From Luzula sylvatica (Eukaryota > Streptophyta > Magnoliopsida > Poales > Juncaceae): a DNA stretch of 64,000 nt. This document shows, piece by piece, positions 23,350-34,920 of the stretch (position 1 is its first letter; each line of letters starts with the position of its first letter). The DNA is taken from contig OX326958.1 in assembly GCA_946800325.1 (NCBI GenBank), positions 12,490,992-12,554,991 of the forward strand. Direction: 5' to 3'. Position numbers and translations under genes: made by a program. Below the pieces are notes generated by a model, which did no database searches, was not told the origin of the DNA, and saw nothing but the letters and a program-made list of their open reading frames with translations.

Positions 23350-24375
23350 TCCCTTCACGTACCAAGGCATTTAGGCGACTTGGTGTGTCTTTATCGGAGT
23401 CAATGGGTTGAATGAAGTTTTGAGAAGGGTCCTTCATGCGAGTAGGCAGAAACTCAGTCCTTATCGGTTCTTGATTCGTTAAAGTTGGTGCAACAAGGGA
23501 TGATGGAACAAGTTTGAAGAGAGTCTTGAGCCATGTTTCGTCCACCAAAACTTTGCCCGGTGGTAGAGGAGCCGGAGGAGAACCATATAGTTCACATAAA
23601 GAGGGAGGAGTCGGTTACCTAGAACTTTCGTTGGATGCAAGTGGTATTGCAAAATCTGAAGAGAAGTTTTTTGTCGACTTCAAAAAAAATTTGTCTTCCA
23701 TGCTCTCGATTTCCTCCTTTAAAGCCGCGAATAGAGAGAGTGGTGGTGTTGGATCGTCTGGAGTATAGAATCGAAGAGGATGATCGTCGCGGCTTAAAAA
23801 TTTGAGTTCCACCACCTTACCAAAACTGAGTCCAGAGAGATGGATGAAATCAGGAATAAGGGAGAGATCGGAGACTCCAACAACAATATCTAGCGTTTCC
23901 ATGGTGGAGAGCTGAACAGCGGGCCGTGATGGGTCAACACACCAAAGCCACCAATGATTGCCGATAATTCGGAGCGTTCCCATGCGTGTGGAGGCAATCC
24001 TACGAGCCGAAACCATACTCAATATGGAAAGGAAACCCGATATGAATCAATTGATATTTCCCATGGATAATTGACGAAGTTTGCTCTCCTCAAACTAACG
24101 AGATCCTTGGATATGAAATCATCTCGGTTCATCGCTGCCGGTAATAAGACGACATATTTGTCATTCCCCATGTATGTGAGTTGGAATTCGGATACCCATG
24201 TGCGGCACTTGAGGAGGAGGATGTGAATTGCGTCGATGTTGTGATTGGGAACAAGCCTAGCATCGATGAGGACTCCTTGTCTCCATCGGGCCGCTTCTTG
24301 AATTTGCCGCGTAGTTTGCGTGAGGTGATAGACGATGAAATTCGGAAGGTCTCTGATTTCATAAATATATTTCAT
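23350..24375 (-). pseudogene. LINE ORF1, N-terminal part
   Basis: Broken open frames read ...AARWRQGVLIDARLVP..., LVSLRRANFVNYPWEIS, then RIIGNHWWLWCVDPSRP and LSFGKVVELKFLSRDD. The arrangement resembles the DUF4283-like N-terminal domain found in plant LINE ORF1 and related gag-like proteins; this is a tentative match by eye. At least two frame changes, near 24020 and 23600. The 5' boundary of the LINE near 24380 is not exact. Confidence 0.55.
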
Positions 24376-24613
24376 ATTTTCAGTTTAGAACAACATCCAT
24401 GAATGATTGCAATGAAAACAATACCAACATACCTCAGAAACAATGCACATCGATTTCTGCTGTAGTTAAGTTCATATTAAAAAATATATAATTTTTTTTT
24501 ATAAAACTTATGACTTTACAATAAAATTCTAACATCACACAAAGAAATGAGTTAATTAGTTCTAATAAACTCATTTAATAGAATTATACATAAAAAAGAT
24601 ACAAAAAAAACGC

Positions 24614-24640
24614 GCGGAATATCCGCACGGATATGGCTAG
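24614..24640 (+). mobile_element. Helitron-like 3' terminus (+ strand)
   Basis: A 5-bp stem (GCGGA/TCCGC, loop ATA, 24614-24626) is followed after 10 bases by CTAG at 24637-24640 and then T. This is the best of the Helitron-like ends in the window. The 5' end is not recognised, so whether the LINE sits inside a Helitron is open. Confidence 0.5.
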
Positions 24641-24790
24641 TTAATGTGACATCTACATGAAAAATGCACAATAACATTTGTTCATTGACTATGTATGCAA
24701 GTGCTAGTTAAAGATAATTTCTAGGTCTCTAATTAGTGGTGATTAACCAAATGTATCAGAATTCAATGAACATGAAATCGTATTTTTTTT

Positions 24791-25233
24791 GGAAAAAGTA
24801 TGTTTTTGGTCCCTAACAAATACCGAAATGTTCAACTTGCCCCCTGACTTTTTTTTTGTTCATTTTGCCCCCTAAACTTGTTATTTTTGTTCGGTTTGCC
24901 CCCTTCGTCCAATAACTCGTGCCCCCCAGTTAAATGGCTGTTAAATATGCTGACGTTGCATTATTTTATACAGCCACGTCAGCATAAAATAATGCCACGT
25001 CAGCATAAAATATGCCACGTCAGCATAAAATATGCCACGTCAGCATAAAATAATGTCACGTCAGCATAAAATAATGTCACGTCAGCATATTTAACTGGGG
25101 GGCATGAGTTATTGGACGGAGGGGGCAAACCGAACAAAAATAGCAAGTTTAGGGGGCAAAATGAACAAAAAAAAAGTAAGGGGGCAAGTTGAACATTTCG
25201 GTATTTGTTAGGGACCAAAAACAGACTTTTTCC
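24791..25233. mobile_element. Mutator-type MITE with long terminal inverted repeats
   Basis: The ends GGAAAAAGTATGTTTTTGG and CCAAAAACAGACTTTTTCC begin inverted arms of about 160 bp (24791-24955 and 25080-25233). The flanks carry a 10-bp duplication TATTTTTTTT (24781-24790 and 25234-25243). Long TIRs with a 9-10-bp TSD indicate a non-autonomous Mutator-like element. The centre (24973-25088) is an array of six CACGTCAGCATA units. Confidence 0.85.
24973..25088. repeat. Six-unit CACGTCAGCATAAAATA array in the MITE centre
   Basis: Six copies of CACGTCAGCATA with AAATA or AAATAAT spacers. CACGTCAGC contains an ACGT core, the type bound by plant bZIP factors, so the array is a potential binding cluster. 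Confidence 0.8.
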
Positions 25234-25773
25234 TATTTTTTTTCCAAATTTGCATGGTAATAAATGATTTTTTCAATACATTTGAGTTTGCTAAATTTTT
25301 TTTTTTTTATTTCATCACGTTTTCTTCAATGCATATTCTCTTGGTCCTTATCGATATGAATATGTTGCTTTTATATTTGTTTCGTCATCTGATATTTGAT
25401 ATTTGAAAATTAATTTCCATTATTTGTTAATTATCACCAAAATATCGCCTATTAATTTTATACATTTTTAATAGTTTATTACAAAGTTTTAAATAGTGTG
25501 TAACAGCACGTAGCGTTTTGGCATTTAATTTAGCAGTTAGCAAAAAGTGGACGATATAACGCCGCTTCACCAACGCAATAGACTTTGAGCAATTTTTGTT
25601 TTTCATAATACTACAATATGCATATGAATATAATTTAGCTGCAGAATGTGATTTAAAATAAAGTAATAATAAATGTGTCGTAATACAATCCTTAAATTAA
25701 TGTCCTTATAGTAACTAAAACTTTCATCCAATTGTCCAAAGTTCAAATACCACAAGTGCAAGTCTCAAATAAA

Positions 25774-25802
25774 CTATTATTATTATTACTATTATTATTA
25801 TT

Positions 25803-25856
<54 letters not shown>

Positions 25857-26014
25857 AATACTGTTGTTATTATCACTATTACAACTCATATTATTACATA
25901 ATCCAATACTGATTCAACATATTATTACTACTAATTTTATTGTTGTTGTTGTTGTCGTCGTCGTCGTCGTTGTTGTTGTTGTTGTTGTTGTTGTCGTCGT
26001 CGTCGTCGTCGTGG

Positions 26015-26085
<71 letters not shown>

Positions 26086-26094
26086 GTTATTATA
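25774..26094. repeat. Compound trinucleotide microsatellite (TTA, TTG, GTC)
   Basis: Blocks of TTA, TTG, TCG/GTC and TTA follow one another. They produce homopolymer-like open frames on both strands that are not genes. The 25244-25773 stretch before it and 26095-26602 after it are AT-rich with nothing recognisable. Confidence 0.95.
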
Positions 26095-26598
26095 TTGTAC
26101 ATAAAGGAATTTTCACTCAATATTTTTGTATAAAAATGTTGAATTAATCATTTTACTTTGTTAGCACACTATAGTATTGCTGCAACAACTATATTTACAC
26201 GCTTTACGCTATAGCATATCGCTATTGCTTTACAACGTTACAAAGCATTACAAAGTAAAATACGAAGCGATGCAGCGTGTACTTCAAAAAATACGCTATA
26301 ACACCACTACATCGTCATTATTAAAACATTAGTTCATTATATATAATATTTTTTCATATATCAATTATATTGTTTTCTAAAACTAGAATAATCTTTTTTA
26401 GTATTTGTTCCTCACTAATAGAAACCGTCGTGATTCCGGAATGTCGTTTTGGAATTCTAAGAAATTTAGGATGACAATTAAATGAGATATTTTTTATTGT
26501 AAATATATTGAAATATTAGTTTTGTTAAAAATATATAGTATATTACATAAATGATTCTCTGTATTTGAATAAATAAATAAATGACTATATTAGTCCTT

Positions 26599-26836
<238 letters not shown>

Positions 26837-26865
26837 ATTTTGTTTTTTATTTTAATTTTGGCCTG

Positions 26866-27909
26866 AACAAAATGTCGTGGTCTTCGGCACACACTCAAAT
26901 CAAATCAAATTGCTCCCAGAGTGCAATGTAGGTTAACAAGTGTTTTTTTAAAACCCGTTCGGTATTGATAGAGCGTTGTAAATTGATACCGATAATTTTG
27001 TAATTGTCCCGAACGGAAGCCACTATAACCTTCCGGGATATTTTGAATAGACTTGAATTTTATTAAAAAGTTTTAGTCCTTGTTCCTAGTTCTTCAGAAA
27101 GTGCTAATTTGTCCAATTTGAGTTTGTATCCGAAAAATTATGACAAACGTACTAGAGTATGGTCAAACTAACAGTTGGACTCAAAATGATTATATTATCT
27201 TGATGTTGTATCTTTGTGTATATTGTAGTCTTTATTTGGATTTAATTATTTTGAACATTAATTTCTATTAATCACACTTAGAATAATTCATTTGTATAAT
27301 CGGTATTGTTTGGAAACGATCAAATCGAATTGGAACCAACAAAAACTTTTTCTTCCATTATGTCATGATGTCTTAAAACCCACTTATGGCAACCTACTAA
27401 GATCCCACTAATTTCTTATTCACTATGTCACGACGTCTCAAATTCCAGTTATAGGGACATTCTAAGGTCTCTTCAACTTCGGGATCACGTTATTTTTCCT
27501 TTTAACCGTCAACATGAATTCAACACCTCCTCTCCACACTTCCGGTTACTAAGTGTCAAGTTCACGTTTCTTCATGATCCATTGAATCGAGGGGGGTATT
27601 AGAGTAATTTAGTATATTAGTCCATGTATTTGTATTTCCGTTTTTGGCTCAAATCTGCTTATCTGGGTATTTATTATTTTCTTGTGATTGGATTAGAATG
27701 TCTGCATATGATTTCTCAGTTGTGACTTGATTATAACGTGTATATATTTATGATTTGTCTGTGTTGATTTGCTTCGACTTCATGCCATGAATTTAATGAC
27801 TATGTATAAATGATGTTTATAACTATTTAATGACAATATATAAAGTAATCAGGTAATCAATGTAAATACTTTGTAATATTCAATTTTAACTTCTCTCTCT
27901 TTCTCTCTC

Positions 27910-27915
<6 letters not shown>
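26866..27915. other. Stretch without recognisable gene
   Basis: No open frame, RNA or element terminus that I can support. Confidence 0.5.
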
Positions 27916-27951
<36 letters not shown>

Positions 27952-27952
<1 letters not shown>

Positions 27953-28213
27953 TAACAAGAATCAATAAAAAAAATCCAAAAAAGAATCCAAAGAACAAAA
28001 TATACTATTGAAATTAGAAAAATATATTCTTGTATTTATCAAAATATACTATTAAAAATGTATTATTTTATTATCTATTTTAACTATGTTAACATATTGG
28101 ATTCATCATTATATTTTGTTAATTTGAACAGTATATTTTGCTACTTTCATCAGTATATTATTTTGCACACGTGAATTCTTTTTTAATTCTTTTTTTGGAT
28201 TATCCTTGCAAGC

Positions 28214-28216
<3 letters not shown>
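27952..28216 (+). mobile_element. TA-flanked MITE, copy 1
   Basis: A 265-bp AT-rich element bounded on both sides by TA microsatellites. It starts ACTAACAAGAAT and ends CTTGCAAGCCTG. The sequence at 28605-28818 is its inverted, diverged copy. Confidence 0.6.
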
Positions 28217-28286
<70 letters not shown>

Positions 28287-28289
<3 letters not shown>

Positions 28290-28529
28290 GAGTTCTATCA
28301 TACACCCTTTCAAAAGGGTATTTTGGGTATTTAGAAGGGTGTATCATAAATTTTTCTTTTTATAGATATTTTTTCTTTCATGAATAATTCAAATTAATTT
28401 CCTATTTAGCATTTCATTTATTGATAAATACACTTGAAAAATTACTTTAAATACTCATTAATTAATAATTACACAAAATATCCTTAAAATGGGTGTATCA
28501 TAAGCAAAAGGGGTGTATGATAGAACTCC

Positions 28530-28531
<2 letters not shown>
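28287..28531. mobile_element. MITE with perfect 21-bp terminal inverted repeats
   Basis: It starts GGGGAGTTCTATCATACA and ends with the exact inverse; both termini abut TA microsatellite. Internal AGGGTGTATCATAA motifs repeat the terminal sequence. Length 245 bp. Insertion at TA would fit a Tc1/mariner-like transposase, but the TIR does not match a family I know. Confidence 0.8.
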
Positions 28532-28604
<73 letters not shown>

Positions 28605-28607
<3 letters not shown>

Positions 28608-28816
28608 TTGTTAAGGAGAATTCAAAAAAAGAATCCACGCGTGCAAAATATACTGATGAAACTAGCAAAATATATTGTTCAAATTAGCAAAATATACTAT
28701 TGATCCAATATGTTAGCATAGTTAAAATTGAGAATAAAATAATATATTTTCAATAGTACATTTTGATAAATACAAAAATATATTTTGGTCTTTGGATTTT
28801 TTTTTTATTCTTGTTA

Positions 28817-28818
<2 letters not shown>
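28605..28818 (-). mobile_element. TA-flanked MITE, copy 2 (inverted)
   Basis: Starts GCTTGTTAAGGAGAATTC and ends CTTTGGATTTT...ATTCTTGTTAGC, the reverse complement of the element at 27952. It is also bounded by TA repeats. Together the pair forms an interrupted inverted repeat of about 870 bp. Confidence 0.6.
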
Positions 28819-28849
<31 letters not shown>

Positions 28850-28851
<2 letters not shown>

Positions 28852-29056
28852 GGAGGCTAAACTACTTAATTAAGTACCAATATTTTGGTACTTAATGATT
28901 TTCCACCATTGAATTTGCATTGAGATTTGTGTTTTTTCTTGATGATCATGAAAGTTTGTGCACATCATTAAATGCACAAATCTCAATACAAATCCAATGT
29001 TGAAAAAATATTAAGTATCGAAATGTTGGTACTTAATTAAGTAATTTAGCCTCCCT
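28850..29056. mobile_element. MITE with AGGGAGGCTAAA termini
   Basis: Left end AGGGAGGCTAAACTACTTAA and right end TTAAGTAATTTAGCCTCCCT are inverted over roughly 40 bp, including a shared TTAAGTACCAA. Length 207 bp, set in TA repeat on the left and ATAT on the right. Its right end is about 220 bp upstream of the defensin-like gene, so it could affect that promoter. Confidence 0.75.
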
Positions 29057-29277
29057 ATATGTATATTCTCTCCCCTCTCTCTGTCAATTCCAATACATGT
29101 GACTTTGCAATAAATTTATTTGCATGAGGTATTAAATTCATAGAATGAATGCAATTAATGAAATTTTAGCACTATATGCCTTAACAAATCTCACAAATTT
29201 TGTACAGATATAGTTCGATATCTTCTTGACTTGATATATAAGCAGGATGAAAAAACAAAAATAATAAAGTAAACGAC

Positions 29278-29823
29278 ATGAAGAACCCACAAGCAATAAG
29301 CTCGATCGTATTCACGATTCTTCTCGTATGTTGTTTTGGTAAATCGATCTCTTTCATTATTCTCAACACCGAATAGTAATTTTTATTTTGTGTAGACTTT
29401 AGAATATAATACTGTATTTTTTACCTTTTTACTTTTTTTTTATTTCAACCATAATTTGCTTAACCGGAGAAGATATCTTTTAAATTATTAATATATTATA
29501 ACACATCAACAATAACTCTATTTTTTATTTCAGTATAGGAACTAAATTGTTCTGTAATTTATTTATTCTAATATGTTTTTTCTATATAATTCTGGCATTA
29601 CAATTTTGTTAAAAACTAAGTAGGTACTATGATGGAGGGACGCACACCGGCAAGAGGGTTATTACATATCTGCTCCGAGGAAAACCCTTTGCCTGAGCCT
29701 TACGTTTGTAACGAACGTGGTATCGCTTTTTGCGAATTAGACTGTCGTAATCACTATGGTGAATTTTTCGTCAATGCAATTTGCACATCCGATAATAGTT
29801 GCATTTGCAAGTACATCTGTTAA
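29278..29823 (+). CDS. Defensin-like secreted cysteine-rich peptide (two exons)
   Basis: Exon 1 (29278-29338) encodes a signal peptide: MKNPQ, a hydrophobic core IVFTILLVCCF. The intron (29339-29623, 285 nt, GTAAAT...AG, phase 1) is AT-rich. Exon 2 (29624-29823) encodes the mature peptide and ends in TAA. The predicted precursor is 86 residues. The mature part has eight cysteines in the order C, C, CxxxC, C, C-x-C, C (seen as CELDC and CIC), the cysteine-stabilised alpha-beta pattern of plant defensin-like proteins. Such peptides are secreted and act in defence or in reproductive and nodule signalling; which applies here is unknown. A TATATAAG motif near 29234 is a plausible TATA box. No stop interrupts the spliced frame. 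Confidence 0.8.
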
Positions 29824-30180
29824 GGTGAAAAATATTGAAGTAATATCATGAAATGCATGTTGTGATGTTATTTCACTTTTATCTTGCTATATGATATTGA
29901 ATAAATGTTTTTGTTGTTCTATAACAAAAATGAAATGGAAGTTAAGGGTTTTTATTTCTTAATTAAAATTTTAAATTTCCAAGTTGTCTGGTTTTATGTT
30001 GGATGATGTGCTTGAATATATACTGGAGAAACCGTACCAAGTCCAACAAACTCGATTTTAGCATACAAATAAATTTAATTATGCTACAAAAAGATGTTAT
30101 TAAGGTCAAAATAATATACCTGTGATGAAGACAGGGGTGCGATAGTGCCATGTGGCAACCTTCAGTTTCGACCATTTATG
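29824..30180. repeat. 3' flank of the defensin-like gene, shared with the inverted copy
   Basis: This flank (ATATCATGAAATG...TTGTTCTATAAC and AACTCGATTTTAGCATACAAATAAATTTA) reappears in inverse orientation at about 32270-32610. It marks the right part of the inverted duplication. Confidence 0.7.
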
Positions 30181-31238
30181 TCACCCCCGATTCAATAGAG
30201 TCCAAGTATCTTTTGCTTTGAAGCCAAGAAGAAAATCTATTAATCATAAATAATATCCAAAGAATATCACGCAAACTAAAAAATTATGAAAAAATCAATT
30301 AGTCATAAGTAATATCCAAAGAATTCGGTATGTCACGTAAATCATAAATGCAAAGAAATATAATTTGCTAAAGAGCAAAATAACTTTGATGACAATTATA
30401 ATATTTCATTCAAGATCAACGTTGATCGTGTGTATGTCATGTTAAGAAACTATCATCAAAATCATCATCCAAAAATCATTAATGTACTGATGAGAATATC
30501 CTCCAATGGTTATTGGACCATACTCGAACATTTCACTTACGGCATCCACACACTCTCTCCATCTATCTCTGAAATGGTGTTTAGTTGGCTGAAGTGATGG
30601 GCACCACCGTAATCTTTTGCTGCATGATCCACGCGCGGGAATTGGACATTCCATTGGAAGAAAAGAAATCAGAAAAGGTGTGTATAACTTCTTGAATTTA
30701 TTTGGGTTCCTCGATCTGTCAAATCAGATATATTTTGGTTGATTTATTGTCATTTCGGGATCCAACGATCTGAATTATAATAATGAAATTAAGTAGCACT
30801 TCTTTCTTTAAGATCATCAAGTAATGCAGGATCATACGGAAATCTCTCTACTAATTATGTGAATCGAGTAGATAGTGAACTGGGTCCTCGAATCTTCAGA
30901 TCTTAGGAGCAAGAGACACTGGGTTTCGCACGATATCCAACTAGAGGCAAAAGGTCTGCAGTTGGACTTTCTACCCGATACTAGAAGGAATGAGCTGATC
31001 TATTGTCAATTTCAACATCTGAAATTGAAGAGGGCATGGGAGGAACTAGAGGCAAGAATGGATGGGGCAATAGACTAAGATCCACTCAGTACTCAGGTAA
31101 TTCTGATTTTTTTTACCTCATACATGAATTCTGTGAAATTAATAACATAATAGGTAAAACTATGTATTATGAAATTTATAGGATATGACCAATTCATTGA
31201 TGAATAGTGTTATGTTAGGGGATTCAAATTACTTTAAG
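30181..31238. other. Spacer of the inverted duplication, no assigned gene
   Basis: Two short open frames (30442-30654 minus, 30875-31078 plus) have protein-like composition but no recognisable motif, signal or splice context, so I do not call them genes. Confidence 0.4.
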
Positions 31239-31596
31239 GACCGTTTAGTTCGTATTTTGGAGAATGTCATGGCATAAAGTATGTCAAGGAATTGCATGCC
31301 AAGGCATTTCATTCCATGGCATAATATATTATCATGTTTGTTGTTACATTTATTTATTCCATTACATAATTTAAAAATGTAAAAATAAATTTATTTATAG
31401 AATCTTTGACAATTTAATTTTTCAAAAGAAGAATAATATGTATTCCCTCCTCATGGGAATAGAGAAGAACGACCAATTTTTGTGATACTAATTATGTTCT
31501 AGGGAATGAAGTATTCCCTATACTTAGTGTGCAAATCGAACAGAGGAATGGAGTATGTCAAGACATCATATTTTCAAAATACAAACCAAACAACCT
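31239..31596. mobile_element. MITE with GGACCGTTTAGTTCG-type termini
   Basis: Left end GGACCGTTTAGTTCGTATTTTG and right end CAAAATACAAACCAAACAACC are imperfect inverted repeats of about 20 bp. Elements with GTTTGGTT-type ends are common plant hAT/PIF-type MITEs. The target duplication is not clear. From 31597 to 32269 I see nothing else. Confidence 0.55.
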
Positions 31597-32819
31597 TTTA
31601 TTGTTATATACTCTATGTTCGAGGTGTAGTCAATAAATTAAGATTGTGGTTAGTCGGCCTCCTAGTTCACCTGACCCTCAAATTTGTGGTTTACTTAGCC
31701 TCCAAGATTACTTGACCACCAAGTTTATGTCCTATATATAAAAAGATCCCATGTATTGTAATGTAGTAAGTAAAATTTTAGAACAACACAATTATTCTCG
31801 CTCTTCTTTTTCTCCAAACAACACTCTTTCCATTTTCATGTCTTATCTCTAGCTCCTTACTTTATATTTCGCTCTCAATCTCTCTTACTATTTTGTTTAA
31901 TCCCAACAATTAGTTTAATTGTTTTCATACATGCTGAAGATGAATTGGCAACAAAGACCTATAATAAGTTTAAAAGGCATGACCGGTATCACATGTGTTC
32001 CGTTACGTACCATACCAATCATACCAAGAGTAGACTAGGCTTGGCATTTTTCTCCTTAGCAAATTATTCTTCTTTGCATTTTATGCTTTACATGACATAC
32101 CGGATTCTTTGGATATTATTTATTATTAATTGATTTTTTTTCTAAATTTTTTAGTTTACGAGAGATTTTTGAAGATTCGATCTCATACATAGATGATCTT
32201 CTTGGCTTCAGAGCAAATATATTTTGACTCGATTAAATTAGGGGTGACTCGATTAAATATAGTTTGAAGGTTGCCGCATGACATTACCGCGACCTTTGTC
32301 TTCCTCGTAAAGCTTTATTATTTTCACCTTAATAACCATTTTTCTAACATACTTAAATTTATTTGTATGCTAAAATCGAGTTTGTTGGACTTGGTATAGT
32401 TTCTCCTGTATTAATTTTAACAATCATAGCATCCAACATAAATGATAAACCAGACAACTTGAAAATTTCAAATTTTGAACTAAGAAATAGAAACACTTAA
32501 CTTTCATTTTATTTGTTTTATAGAACAACAAAAAAATCTATTCAATATCATATAAGATAATAGTGAAACATCACAACACACATTTCATGATATAACTTCA
32601 ATGTTTTCATCTTAGCAACCTATATCAGCAAAAGCAAGTATCGCCGGGATTTTGGCAATTTGAATCGAGAAAAATAATTCCGCCCACCAATTTTCACAGT
32701 ATGTCTAGGAAAAATCGATGCCCTCGTTATCACAAAGGCCGGTCTTCCTGGGAGTAGATATTAAATCAAACACTTGTCGGTGTACGTCACTGCACCATAG
32801 TACCTGATTTGTTTTTATC

Positions 32820-34920
32820 AAAATTAGCATGTGAGTAATATTTGAGAAGTATATTAAATTAAATTAATTACATTATAATTTAGTTTCTGTATTATGGATT
32901 TAAACTTTTTGGTTCATAAATTTGATTCCTTCTCTCATTTTTCTTTATTAATGACTATTTATCTCGCAGAATCACGTAATATCATGTATGTCCCAACTAT
33001 GCGGCCAATATCAATTTCAGTGCAAAATATCAGAACTTGATATATGCCTCTTTGAAATAGGAAAAGTAAAAGTAATTTTCATGTGTTATAATATATAAAT
33101 ACTGTAAATGTAAAAAAATAAGTACTTATACTCTAAAGTCCTACACAAAATAACAAGAGTGGTGATGCTCATATCCCTTTAAAACCCCTTTGGTTGATTG
33201 ATGTGTTGGCGCCATCAATATTACTGTTGATTGTAAATTATGAACTATCTTTTTTTGTTCATGCTATATAAGATGGAAGAGAAAAAATGTATCATTTCAC
33301 ACATCATTTAATGCATTTGATATTTTTAATTAATTTGTTTACAACCATTCATTCATAATATATACTTTATGATAATCCTAGACATTATACTTTATGATAA
33401 TCCTGGACACATTTTCTTGCTCCACATGAAGCCACATCATTGGTATAATCTAAACCCTTGAATTAAAGATCTAATGGTACAAATAAACGATAGTATAGTA
33501 TGTATTTAAATTTAAATAGACATGATCTTTCTGCACCAAAGCAATTAAAACAATATTAATTATTAATACATATAGACCATGCCTACATACATTATCATGT
33601 TCTCTCCTTCTTCTATACATTTTTTTTGGAAAATTTTCAAACAACTCCCAAATTTTTTTGGATAATGTAAAAAATTCCCATCTTTTTGGAAACTCCAAAA
33701 AAATTTCTCTACCAAATTTTTATTTTCAAATGCTCCCCTATAGAGGTTAAAAGTAACCATGGATGGTATTATATTTGTTTTGACCAAAATGCCCTTCTAT
33801 TTACATATGCATAAATAAATAAAAAATGTTATTTTTTATTAATTAACAAAAAATCCTAAATTTTATTTAGCATATAAAAATTTAAAAAAAATTATTATTA
33901 TATATTATTTATACTTATATATACATAGTTTTTCTCTTATATCATGCTTCCACATCACCTGCAAATCTATATACCTTCCATTATGTTCATCTAAGGATTG
34001 TAATTTATTTTAGCACTAGATATCTTTAAATGGACATGATTTTGTACACTCAAACACATACAAAGAATAATCATTTGCCAATTTTCAAGGACCATGCCCA
34101 CACAAATAATCCCGTAAACCTTTTTATTTGAAATGACTCTATTTTTAGTTTATAATTTTTTTTATTTCAAAAATTGTTTTCTCAATTTCAAAGGAGTTTT
34201 TATAAAAAATGATTAATATGACATTTTTTCGATTTTTAAAGGGAAAATATGTAAAACCATTTTTTATTATTATTATTATTACTATTAGATATTTCTCATA
34301 TCTTCTAATATTTTCAAAGGTAAAAATGATATTATGGATTTTTGGATGGTTAAATATGATATTTTTGTCCGAACGATGACATGATATTTTGGGGTTTTGG
34401 GAGGATAAATGTGTATATACTCATTTGTATTGTTATTATTATTATTATTATTATTATAGTAATAATTAAAAAATTAAAATATGTAGGATTTATTAACTAC
34501 GCGGAATATAATAATAATATAAAGAATTTGCTCTACTTATAAAAGAATCCTGACCTGCATCCTACTCCTTGATTGATTTTCGAAGTAATTTATATATTTG
34601 TGGATAGTTTGTGTTAATTTCAAATTATTAAATTGTTTATAATTTTTTGCAAAACGCAACAATTGTGTAGACCTGGTATGATTTGCTCTTATGTGAATCG
34701 AATAAATATTGCGCGACGGACTGTTTAAGGATTGAGAAAAATTAATGTTTTATGTTGAAAATAAATGATAATTATGAGACTTATTTGTTCAATATAAAAC
34801 AAAGCAATGTATAACTTGAATTGACAATAATGTATCCAACGATTTTTATAATTATTCGATATTTTATGGCTCTTTGTTGGATAAATAATTAATGGCCCAG
34901 TTCGTTGGATACTAATAATG
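32820..34920. other. AT-rich stretch within the pseudogene intron
   Basis: TTA microsatellites at about 34260-34290 and 34431-34456. No termini or coding motifs recognised. Confidence 0.5.

Larger units (their letters stand above)
7596..24380 (-). mobile_element. L1-type LINE, inactive, split by nested LTR elements
   Basis: This is a minus-strand non-LTR retrotransposon. The 3' end is at the left: a T run (7596-7605, the poly-A tail on the minus strand) preceded by a 3' UTR. Then come, in reverse order, the reverse transcriptase (8047-9428 and 19807-20301), the endonuclease (20298-21197) and ORF1 (21276-22416 and 23350-24375). It is split by a repeat block at about 7670-8046 and by two LTR insertions (9429-19806 and 22417-23344). 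Removing the large insertion and one copy of TGCCT leaves a continuous frame across the conserved GPDGF motif, which shows that the insertion came after the LINE. The 5' boundary near 24380 is approximate. Confidence 0.85.

Noticed and set aside
25732..26133. Open frames of Leu, Val, Ile or Thr runs on both strands
   Set aside because: Direct translation of the compound TTA/TTG/GTC microsatellite.
30442..30654. 70-codon minus-strand frame MECPIPARGSCSKRLRW...
   Set aside because: Protein-like composition but no known motif, no supporting splice or promoter context; left uncalled.
30875..31078. 67-codon plus-strand frame ending LKLKRAWEELEARMDGAID
   Set aside because: No recognisable domain and no start context; could be a chance frame.
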